DNA of 64,000 nucleotides from Dreissena polymorpha (lineage: Eukaryota; Mollusca; Bivalvia; Myida; Dreissenidae), in the NCBI RefSeq assembly GCF_020536995.1, contig NC_068363.1, positions 5,314,598 to 5,378,597 on the forward strand, read 5' to 3'. How positions within the stretch are numbered: position 1 is the first letter of the stretch; every line of letters begins with the position of its first letter. The translations under genes were made by a program, and so were the position numbers. Below, piece by piece: positions 56,001 to 64,000 of this stretch. The notes under the pieces were generated by a model. That model was not told where the DNA came from, ran no database searches, and saw only the letters and a list, made by a program, of their open reading frames with translations.

Positions 56001-57468
56001 GTTTTCTTTTAATTGTGTCTTGTTATGAGAAAACTGGGCTTGATTCATGTGCGTAAAGTGTCGTCCCAGATTAGCCTGTGCAGTCCACATAGGCTTATCA
56101 GGGACGACACTTTCCGCTTTAATGGTATTTTTAGTTTCAAGGAAGTCCCTCCTTACCGAAAATCAAGTTTAGGCGGAAAGTGTCGTCCCTGATTAGCCTG
56201 TGTGGACTGCACAGGCTAATCTGGGACGACACTTTACGCACATGCATCATGACCAGCTTTCTCAGAACAAGACACAATTTGAAAAATTTGAGCTATAAAT
56301 GAGGCACACTCTGGAAAAACAGGACTTAATGCATGTGCATATGGTATTGCCCCAGAATAGCCTAAAGAGGTTTGGTCAATATTATCTTCTTTTATGGAAA
56401 TTTAGATTTAAAGGAAAACTCATCTAAATTAAAGTCTACTCAAAGCGAAAAGTCTCATCTCAGATTTGCTTATTCGGACTGCACAGGCTAATTTTGGACC
56501 ATACTAAACTAACAATGCATTATGACTGGTTTTCCCAGAATGCAGCTCAAGTCTAGTGTAATCTATCGAGTGTACCATCCACTCCCTGGTTGTGGGATCA
56601 TCAAGACCCAGCCACTGCTGTATCTCTTTAATCCTCTTCTCAGCCTGCAGAAAAAACAAACACACTAAACACCGCTGTTTAAGAGTTATTTTATCTGTTA
56701 CAACTTTAGTTCACAACAAAGAGAAAAAGAGTGTTCTGTTTTTATAGTATTTACATGTGTAAAACATAAAAAAACAAGAGCTGCGTTCGTGAAACACAAT
56801 GCCCACTACTGCGACGCTTTGAAGCGATATATTTGAATTTTGACCTTGAAGGATGACCTTGACCTTTCACCACTCAAAATGTGCAGCCCCATGAGATACA
56901 TGTACACATGCATGCCAAATATCAAGTTGCTATCTTCAATATTGCAAAAGTTATGACCAAGGTTAAAGTTTTGGGACAGACACATACAATGACAAACAGT
57001 CCAAAAACAATATACCCCCAATCATTCGATCAGGGGGCATAACAATCTTGTAAAATCTAGGACTTTTAAATATAACAGTCACTGCATTCTGATGTTATCA
57101 ATAGAGCTCTTTAGGGGAAAAGTTGAGGTTGTTTTTTTTTAATGTATTTTTCAAAGTTAAATCAAATTATTTAATTGTATAAAAATAGGAAAACAAGGGC
57201 TAACCAAATTTTATGAACTGAATCGGTTTACTTCAAAGTTATATTTGGACCCTTTTTTACTATAGGTTAAAGGCCTGTGATTGAACACAAAAAGAACACA
57301 TTTGATGTTTAAGATCTGAGAAAACATCCTTATTTTCACAAGATCGATATTTACATGCAGTACCTCACCTGGTTCAGAGACCGTGATATAGAAAATGTAT
57401 TAGGATTTCTCTGCATTGAGGACACCGCATTTTTCACTTTCTCTCTTATAGCCCGGCATATAATGTAC
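52905..57468 (-). CDS. Unidentified host gene, last four exons (5' part not in view)
   Basis: Exons 57468-57369, 56644-56576, 53444-53350 and 53043-52905 join with GT/AG introns and matching phases to 134 residues and a stop at 52907-52905. The product begins YIICRAIREKVKNAVSSM, continues helical and charged (AEKRIKEIQQWLGLDDPTTREWM, VIHEVEQGTLTKEEVADLFP) and ends in a Pro/Lys-rich tail (PKPQPIPPKVVPKEMRIVIKKDH). No membrane segment is visible. I do not recognise the family. The first exon begins in phase 2, so more exons exist upstream; the transposon nest at 57.6-63.5 kb would then lie in an intron. Four consistent splice junctions make a real gene likely, but expression is unverified. Confidence 0.6.
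53089..53336. mobile_element. Palindromic MITE copy filling an intron
   Basis: Ends 'GTTCTGAGAAAACTGGGCTT' and 'AGCCCAGTTTTCCCAGAAC' are inverted; each half has the GTCGTCCCAGATTAGCCTGT palindrome. It occupies 248 of the 306 bp of the last intron of the unidentified gene, leaving 13 bases to the donor and about 45 to the acceptor. Confidence 0.85.
53350..53444 (-). CDS. Penultimate exon of the unidentified gene
   Basis: The acceptor 'TTTATTACAG' precedes 53444 and the donor TACTG|GTATGA follows 53350. It encodes RLGSACVKWVIHEVEQGTLT and KEEVADLFPVY plus two bases. The phase-2 end fits the final exon. Confidence 0.55.
53470..55680. other. Intron of the unidentified gene, little recognised
   Basis: AT-rich. 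Two short GGGACC...GGTCCC hairpins (about 54352-54384 and 54545-54584) share 'AGGGACATAT' and 'AGGTCCCTG' type arms. The plus-strand 119-codon ORF at 54670 has no domain, signal or splice context and is not annotated. Confidence 0.35.
55690..55900. mobile_element. Foldback element, second copy, with perfect 31 bp hairpin
   Basis: Arms 55796-55826 and 55832-55862 are identical to those at 2488-2554, with loop GTTTT instead of AGAAC. The adjacent 100 bp (CCCAGCATGC..., CAGACGACATTT...) are the reverse complement of 2560-2655. Two copies 53 kb apart with unchanged arms indicate recent mobility or strong constraint. Confidence 0.8.
56018..56276. mobile_element. Palindromic MITE copy, intact
   Basis: Termini 'TTGTGTCTTGTTATGAGAAA' and 'TTTCTCAGAACAAGACACAA' are inverted. 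Each half contains GTCGTCCCAGATTAGCCTGT with its complement. It lies in an intron of the unidentified gene. Confidence 0.85.
56303..56552. mobile_element. Palindromic MITE copy, diverged
   Basis: 'GGAAAAACAGGACTTAATGC' at the left and 'GCATTATGACTGGTTTTCCC' at the right are inverted, but the inner GTCCCAG palindromes have decayed. It is an older copy only about 25 bp from the intact one and from the next exon's donor. Confidence 0.65.
56576..56644 (-). CDS. Internal exon of the unidentified gene
   Basis: The acceptor 'GTTTTTTCTGCAG' precedes 56644 and the donor GGATG|GTACAC follows 56576. Exactly 23 codons: AEKRIKEIQQWLGLDDPTTR plus EWM. Phase 0 at both ends. Confidence 0.6.
56775..57042. 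repeat. Dispersed repeat (AACACAATGCCC ... AGGGGGCATAA)
   Basis: 'CGTGAAACACAATGCCCACT', 'GAAGGATGACCTTGACC', 'CACTCAAAATGTGCAGC' and 'ATCAAGTTGCTATCTTC' also occur in the 60270-60600 repeat and partly at 38900-39110. Non-coding. Confidence 0.7.
57369..57468 (-). CDS. First visible exon of the unidentified gene
   Basis: The acceptor 'ATATCTTTCAG' precedes 57468 and the donor AACCAG|GTGAGG follows 57369. One base plus 33 codons: YIICRAIREKVKNAVSSM and QRNPNTFSISRSLNQ. It requires an upstream exon ending in phase 2, which was not found between here and the right edge. Confidence 0.6.
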
Positions 57469-59395
57469 CTGAAAGATATGGATCACGATGTACAAATATA
57501 AATCTACAAACAATTTAACGACACGTCTCTCAAAGAATTTGCTCGTACATAACCATAAATAGTAGGGATGCAAGAGGTTACAGAAATCATTAACCGGTTA
57601 ACCTAATTTTGCCGTAACCAGTTATTAACTGGTTAACCGAAACACCGTAGGTAGTAAAAAGGTTTAAGTATTTGTTAAAAATATCATACTGTTTGTACAT
57701 GTACTCTCTATAGAAACAAAAGTAATTTGAGATTGCTTGCGTTGATAACATATAAGTTTCTTAATAAAAATGTATTACAACATTTATTTAAATAAGTTTG
57801 TAAATGTATGCTTCATATTGATTTTTCCTGTGTAAAAGCATATGAGTAAAAAAGAACTATACGATGTTCATTTTCACATGTCATGAACTTTTTTTTGGTT
57901 GGGCCGCTTATATTATGTTCGTGTCGTACCGCTCACAAAAAAGGTGTGTTTCTTTGTTTTCCCTTTCAGTTCGACGTAAAGAGGGTCATATGTGTCCAAC
58001 AAAACTGCATCACTTTTTATTCGATAGTTACATATTTTATTGTTTGCATTATAGCATCTTTAGCCTAATTATTATCGATGCAAGTACGACGTTAGTTAAC
58101 TCAACAAGATTTTAACTATGAATGCACTTCTTCATAAAATTTTTACTTATAAACACTTTATTTTTGCGAGCAATCAGTATTGGAACAGAACAGAACAGAA
58201 TATTCAGTATTGGATATTATTAACAAAACATCAAAATAAGCCGTCCAATGTCTCATCTGAATTTTATCGCGAATTCGATGAAAGTGTAAATTACGTCTTC
58301 GCTAATAGCCCCCACTCCCCGCAGTTCACTAGTTAAATTTTCCCCGAGTTAAACAAAACAACAGTGCCAAGTTTTAGGAACTGATTTATTGTTTTATTAC
58401 TTTGTTTGTTTACACTTTATTTATTACCGGCGATGAAGCGGCATGTTGTTCTAACTAGTTGCCAGTGCATGTTGGCAGTATGTCGTGCGAAAAACGTAAA
58501 AAGTACGAATTTTTCCATGAAAAAACATCATCAATTTTTTTCAGGTTAACCTTTTCCCGAAAATGAAAATTATTTGGTTGTTTCTGTAGGTTCCCTTGTC
58601 AAAAAAGTGGGCAAAACCCGGTTTTAATCCGTGTTAAAACCGTGTTAAACCCTGCGGTATTGGCACCGGGTTAAAGCGTGTCTTTTAAACACACTTTTTG
58701 CTTACCGACTTGGTTTTTTGTAGGTAAAACCTGGATTTCACTCACATAAACCAACACGCTTATACCTTCTTATACCAACTTAAACCAACTAAAACTAACT
58801 TAAACCCACTTAAGTGGGTTAAAAGTGAGTGTGTTTTCCTTCTCTATGTTGGCTTTTAAACCCGCTTCTACACATCAAGTCGGTTTTTCCTGTTCTTAAG
58901 CGAGTTAAAAGTGGGTTTTTGTTTGAGTGTTAAGTGAGCTAAATGTGTGCTTAACTCAGATTAAACGCAGTTAAAACACGCTTTAAAACCGAGTTTTACC
59001 AACTTAAGTTGGTTAAAAGTTAGTGTGTTCTCCTTCTTTATGTTGGCTTTTACACCCGCTTCTACACATCAAGTCGGTTTTTCCTGTTCTTAAGCGAGTT
59101 AAAAGTGGGTTTTTATTTGAGCATTAAGTGAGCTAAATGTGTGCTTTTCACAGATTAAACGCAGTTAAAACTAGCTTTAAAACCTGTTAAATGCTCAGTA
59201 AAAACCCACTTTTCACCTACTTGAAAACTGAAAAACTTTTTTATGATAAGAACAAAAATATCATAAATTAAATTCTAATTACTTTTTTTTAAACGATAAA
59301 ACATAAAACTTTACATATATATCCATAAACACAGCATGATAAAACTATTTTGACAGACATGGCATTGTTATAATAAAATATAATAGTGTTATAAC

Positions 59396-60210
59396 TAGGG
59401 CTGTCACGATACGCCGTGAGCGTACCGCGGTATATCGTGGTACGGCAACACTGTATCGCGGTACGTACCGCGATATTTTACAGAATATGTATCTGTGAAG
59501 AAAACAGCAGAATAGCAAGTTTTACAAACTTTATTAAACTCAATAACCAGAAAACACTGGTATCATAGTATGACTAGAAACTGTAAAAGAAAATGTAATA
59601 AACTTGATAGAAGTAGTCATTGTTATTGTTCGCGTCTTTTTCTAAAATGTCCGCCATGTTGTTTACAATAGCTGTGACTACGATCTGTGAAACATCGAAC
59701 GCTTCAAGGGCATGTTCAATATGCGGAGTCAGCGGGCCCAGTATTAAAAATCCGTAGCGTTCTGACTCTTCCTCGACTTATTCAGAATCTTAAGATAACA
59801 TGATTCGGAAGTGCCATGCTTTGAACGATCGATATACTAAAGAAAGAAAATAAGAAATAGAATAAACATCTTTTGGATAATTATGAACTTATTTGCAAAG
59901 GAAATCTGTCCCTTATTCCAAAAAAGGTACGGACCCATACATTGCCGTATTTTAAACGTGAAAGTTAAACATCTACAAGTGGAAGCGCTTGCTTGACCTG
60001 GATATTAACGGATTATTTATTTAGCCCTTTTGAACCGCTTCTACATTTTTCAAAACGATATCTATATCAAAATAATTATGTAATGTATTTATATCTGTGC
60101 AAATATAATAATATTAAAAAAAACGGTGCGGCAACGCCGTACCGCGGTGCGATTTTTTTCACGACATGCACCGCGATATACCGGTATACCGGTGAATCGT
60201 GACAGCCCTA
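59396..60210. mobile_element. hAT-like non-autonomous element, 815 bp, perfect 8 bp target duplication
   Basis: Termini TAGGGCTGTCACGATAC and its complement ATCGTGACAGCCCTA are flanked by GTTATAAC at 59388-59395 and 60211-60218. Sub-terminal GTACCGCGGTATATCG and CACCGCGATATACCGG are inverted. No transposase ORF. It inserted into the 58593-63455 element and is the youngest datable layer of the nest. Confidence 0.9.
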
Positions 60211-60269
60211 GTTATAACATAACATTGAACACAAAGAAAGAACTGAAAAAAGTAAGATTGTATGGAACA

Positions 60270-60600
60270 AATACAAACAAGAGATGTGGATGTGTTCGTC
60301 AGAAACACAATGCCCCCTACTGCACCGCTTTGAAATAGAATTTCTATTTATCATTTGGCAGGTATAGAAATTATCTCTCTTTGCTTATTTCTTCCATTGG
60401 ATTTTGATCTCTGACCTTGAAGGATGACCTTGACCATGCACCACTCAAAATGTGCAGCTCAATGAGATACACATGCATAATAAATATCAAGTTGCTTTCT
60501 TCAATATTGCAAAAGTTATGACCAATGCTAAAGTTTTCGGACGGATAGACAGACAGACGGACAGTTCAACTGCTATATGAGACCCTACTGGGAGCATAAA
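60270..60600. repeat. Dispersed repeat (GTCAGAAACACAATGCCCC family), full copy
   Basis: It begins 'ACAAGAGATGTGGATGTGTT' and ends 'CCTACTGGGAGCATAAAAA'. The middle carries the same 'AGGATGACCTTGACC' and 'AATATCAAGTTGCTTTCTTC' blocks as 56775-57042. Non-coding. Confidence 0.7.
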
Positions 60601-60711
60601 AATAAGTTAATGTTGTTGAAACAGGTGCAAATCTATATAACAAAGTGAAAACAATGGTTAAATAATCATTTTAACAGCACATTTTATTTACAAAGACTTC
60701 AGTCTACTTGT

Positions 60712-61347
60712 GCATCAGCCGCAGATGCCTTAAACAACCTCTCATCTTTTCTTCAACATCAACCGAAGGCTTGTCAAAGGTTTTGGCTATGACATCTGAA
60801 AAAATATGATAGACTATTCATTTTAAAAACATGCAAAAAAACAACAAAATCTGTTCTTAAATAGAAAATACTCTCGCCAGAAAAAGAGGTTAAATATTTG
60901 CATATTAAGGAAGTCAACACAAATGAGTTTATTACTGATTGTCCTGGAGACAGTGACTAAAGACACAGACAAAGTTTTTCAATCCCTCTCTTCATGAATG
61001 AAAAAAACAACTATTGTTAACTGTCACTTGGATTATAAAAACTCCCCCTTTTCACAAATGATGTAATAAAATGATCATTTATGTGACTGTAAACAGTAAG
61101 TGATCTGAAAAATATTTGTAGAATGTGTATTGAATTTCTATATGGATAATTGGTACTTCAAATTTTTATGATGAAGAAAAAGTACCAATGATTGCATTTC
61201 TCTCAGCAGCGGGGAGGCTTGGTCTTGGTGACCCCTTTGTAGTTGTTGCTCCCTTCATGGAGCAAGTCACAAGCTGGTGGAAAGTGAATATTCGGCACAT
61301 GGCCTGTGCGATGGCCATCACCTCTCTGGTTTCATGCTGGATTTCAG
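60712..61347 (-). CDS. BEN-like domain gene, last two exons (inside a transposable element)
   Basis: Exon 61347-61186 (the start could also be 61336) encodes HETREVMAIAQAMCRIFTFH, QLVTCSMKGATTTKGSPRPS and LPAAERNAII. The donor ATTG|GTACTT at 61186/61185 joins in phase to the exon at 60790-60712 (DVIAKTFDKPSVDVEEKMRG, CLRHLRLMHK, stop). The pattern of a helix with (L/I)F, S-x-x-G, K...RP-x-L, AI...F and a final basic helix fits BEN domains, which bind DNA. An AATAAA follows about 25 bases after the stop. It lies in the inverted-terminus element 58593-63455, so it may be a captured gene or the element's own DNA-binding protein. Upstream exons are uncertain. Confidence 0.5.
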
Positions 61348-61526
61348 CTTAAATGATACTCTGGAACCAAAAAATGAAAAGGAGTTTTGACAAAATATTT
61401 ACAATTGGTAATTTTCCAAAGCTTGTAATTTACTTTCATCACATTTCACACTCTAAAAATCTTTGTCACATTGGTCAGAATTGTGACGCTTTTAAAATGC
61501 AATAACCTGTATAGTTTTACCTCTCA

Positions 61527-61612
61527 ACAAATCCAGCTTTCTTGTTCAACGACAGGGCGAGGTTTGCCCACTTCAGTTCCCCTCAAGTTGGCCAGCTCGT
61601 GCAGGGTAAAAG
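61527..61612 (-). pseudogene. Second BEN-like half-domain fragment
   Basis: After an acceptor-like 'CTTTTACACCAG', the open block AFTLHELANLRGTEVGKPRP resembles the first half of a BEN domain (E-L-A-N-x-x-x-x-G...K-P-R-P). Then the frame meets a stop at WIC*, whereas a +1 shift gives SLNKKAGFVER up to a donor AGAG|GTAAAA. It is either a broken second BEN exon or an upstream exon of the neighbouring BEN-like gene using an earlier donor. Confidence 0.35.
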
Positions 61613-61629
61613 CCTGGTGTAAAAGTCCA

Positions 61630-63020
61630 TACATCAGGTAGTATGATTACCCCTTTTGCTCTTGGGGCAAGAGTTTAACCTTCAAAATTAAAATATGAGG
61701 GAAAGAAATCTGTTCAGTAGTAACCAGAAATATCTATAAATAACAATAAAGAGGACAATAATCATAAAACACAACCATAATAATTCACTGTACCCAACAT
61801 TTACACTTTGTCATGTGTATGTTCATCTATTTTTGCTTCAAATTGTGTTGTTTTTCCTTTAAGTTGCAATACATTAACTTATCAATTTACATTTCCCAGT
61901 GACAATACATAAATATAATAATGATCATAATTAATTCAGTAAACTAAATAAAAAAAGGATGAAGAAATGACAATACAAACCTGTTAAAACTGTTCTTCAG
62001 TATTCCAAAAAAAAAACAGTTGAACTTCTTTTCCAACAAACTTCTTGTTGATTTCCAAATTGTAGTAAAATACACATTGTTTTCATCACACAATACTTCA
62101 TGCTGACAGTATTTCAATACATTTTACAGAACAATTATAAGTCTTAATGTTAATTTAATTTAGCTCAATTCAATTGCTGAAACCAGCTTGTTTTTCAAAA
62201 GTTGTTGTTTTCAAATAATTTCCTGTGCAAAAAATTGAACCAATCAAAAGTCTTATACCTCATTCCAGCCTTATGTCTGGGCAAACCCTATCAGTAGCCT
62301 TATCTGCCCCTGATAATCAGTACCCTGTTAAGCTCTGAATGCCTGACAGATTGTTATCTGTTTATTGTTAGTGGTGTGAAAAGGGGTGTTTTTAGGTATT
62401 GTCTTGTTATTTTGTTGACTGTTTATGTAACACAGGTCATGTTTGGCATCTTATTATTTTATTGCAAATTAAGAAAATGGATACAATGGTATCATGTGAA
62501 AATATCAAAATCTTGCATAACTTATGTTCACAAATTAATAGATTATTTCCCAAATAATGTTTACAATACCATAATTATTTAAATATGCAGATTTAACAAG
62601 TAAATACTGTTTTAAACAAATATAAACAATCATATAAGATTGTTTTAAAATAAAAAAAATAAAAATTATAAGACATAAAACAATCATAAGATATTGTTTA
62701 TAATAAAAACAAATATAAAGAAAAAAAATCAAAGCGAAACACAAACTCTTTCATTTTCAGGTATAAAACTAAGTTTTATCATTTTTATAGTTTTGGGCAG
62801 TGATACTTGTTGTCCATCTGTGAACCTGTGATGTTCTGAAAGAGCCATTTTCATCCAATATTCACTAAAAAATTATGGGGAGCACACACATTTACAATAG
62901 GGACAATGGCAAACAAGCTGTAAAAAAGCCCCTTTACAATTGACTTGTATTATATAATGGCTATAAACATGAAACAAAGACCTATTTGAAGAATTCTTGT
63001 TTTATTGATGAGTATTATTT
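61630..63020. other. AT-rich interior of the 4.9 kb element
   Basis: Nothing clearly coding was recognised. Upstream BEN-gene exons, if any, should lie here. Confidence 0.3.
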
Positions 63021-63569
63021 ATAAACAAAAGACCAACTTATTGAAAAGTGTGTTTAAGTGAGTCTTTTAGCCTGGTTTCAGCTCTCAAATTATTTACAAA
63101 AAGACCAATTTAAACTCGCTTAAACCCACTTCTGTTTAAAAAGGATCAACTTCTGTTGTAAAAGACTCGCTTATAAAACAAAAAGACACACTTAAACACA
63201 CATACACCAACTCATAAATAAAAAGGCTCACTTTTGACACAAAAAAAACTGACTCCTTACAGAAAAAAAACTCGCTTAAACACACATCTTCTTAAAATAA
63301 CAAACTTTAAACTCAGTTAAGCACAGTTTAGCGCACATAAAACTCGCTTTTAATAGCAAAAACCAACTTCCGCTGAGAAAAACTCAGAAAAAACACAGTT
63401 TTATGTTGGTTTAAGTGTGTTTTGGTATGAAAGTGGGTTATTATTTTGACAAGGGTTAGCCGGTTAATCTCTTGCATCCCTAATAAATAGTAAGCATAAT
63501 TAACTAGAAATGGCGCGGCAGAGGCCGATGCGTATCCCCACGCCGCATGTTTGACCCAGGGTAGCCCCA

Positions 63570-64000
63570 GGGTTGGTAACGGGGCCATGCATAGTTGAGA
63601 TTTACTGTATTGTCATAAGAGAAGTTCAGTATCAATTAGAAGTGAATCGGTGTAGAAATTAAGAAATTATAGTAAAGGCAATTTTGGGTGGGTGTGGCCT
63701 ATGAGGGCGGGGCACCCCAGGGTTGGTAATGGGGCCATGCATAGTTGACATTGACTGTATTGTCATAAGAGAAGTTCAGTATCAATTTGAATTGAATCGG
63801 TGTAGAAATGAAGAAATAACAGTAAAAGGCAATTTTGAGTGGGTGTGGTCTATGTGGGCAGGGCACCCCAGGGTGGAAATGGGGCCATGCATAGTTGAGA
63901 TTGACCGTATTGTCATAAGAGAGGTTCAGTAGCAATTTAAAGTGAATCGATGTAGAAATGAAGAAATTATAGTAAAAGGCAATTTTGGGTGGGTGTGGTC
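63570..64000. repeat. Tandem array, unit about 130-145 bp
   Basis: Three copies of a unit with 'CCCCAGGGTTGGTAATGGGG', 'CCATGCATAGTTGA', 'GTATTGTCATAAGAGAAGTT' and 'AAAGGCAATTTTGGGTGGGT' run to the right edge. The ORFs on both strands here are repeat artefacts. Confidence 0.8.

Larger units (their letters stand above)
58593..63455. mobile_element. 4.9 kb inverted-terminus element with ACTT/TTAA-rich end arrays
   Basis: Termini CCCTTGTCAAAA and TTTTGACAAGGG are inverted and sit exactly between the two halves of the outer hAT-like element; the flanks allow a target duplication of 2-4 bp (GGTT). Both ends carry arrays of 'TTAAACCCACTT'-type motifs: 58600-59215 (with a duplicated block of about 190 bp) and 63030-63430. 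Inside are BEN-like exons, a hAT-like element (59396-60210) and a dispersed repeat (60270-60600). The superfamily is not recognised. Confidence 0.7.
57563..63482. mobile_element. hAT-like element, 5.9 kb, with 8 bp target duplication, containing nested insertions
   Basis: The left end TAGGGATGCAAGAGGTTA and the right end (complement TAGGGATGCAAGAGATTA) are flanked by perfect direct repeats ATAAATAG at 57555-57562 and 63483-63490. Termini beginning TAGGG and 8 bp duplications are hAT hallmarks. Sub-terminal ATTAACCGGTTAACC is also inverted at the two ends. Most of its length is a second element (58593-63455), so the original was only about 1 kb. No hAT transposase is seen. Confidence 0.85.

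Overview
This is a metazoan nuclear window with spliced genes, AT-rich non-coding DNA and very dense repeats. The repeat types and the tyrosinase architecture suggest a bivalve mollusc. The palindromic 'AAAGTGTCGTCCCAGATTAG' family reminds me of dreissenid mussels, but that is recall and was not searched. I see no bacterial operons, CRISPR array, rRNA genes or provirus.

Host genes are all on the minus strand and were assembled by eye from splice sites with matching phases. (1) At 14549-6783, a complete four-exon gene (about 288 aa) encodes signal peptide, CUB, LDL-receptor class A, one transmembrane helix and a short tail; a possible alternative last exon lies at 5888-5817. (2) At 35640-21019, a complete five-exon secreted tyrosinase-like gene (about 934 aa) has an intact CuB half, an apparently degenerate CuA half and a tail of about 38 nine-residue repeats. 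(3) At 57468-52905 lie the last four exons of a gene I cannot identify; its 5' part is probably beyond the right edge.

Mobile DNA makes up most of the rest. The 10.4 kb third intron of the tyrosinase gene holds a nearly intact LINE, a palindromic element with telomeric repeats at its centre, and several degenerate repeats. The intron-rich left third holds TTAA-flanked elements carrying a tRNA-like module, palindromic MITEs and a 2.8 kb element with inverted termini. From 39 to 52 kb there are arrays of bivalve-type tandem-repeat elements. From 57.56 to 63.48 kb there is a three-level nest: a hAT-like element with an 8 bp target duplication contains a 4.9 kb inverted-terminus element. That inner element carries BEN-like exons and a second hAT-like insertion with its own 8 bp duplication.

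The strongest leads are the tyrosinase-like protein (lost CuA ligands plus an expanded polyampholyte tail), an intronic minisatellite that seems to be built from copies of the tyrosinase exon-4 splice donor, the tRNA-module elements, and the nested transposon stack.
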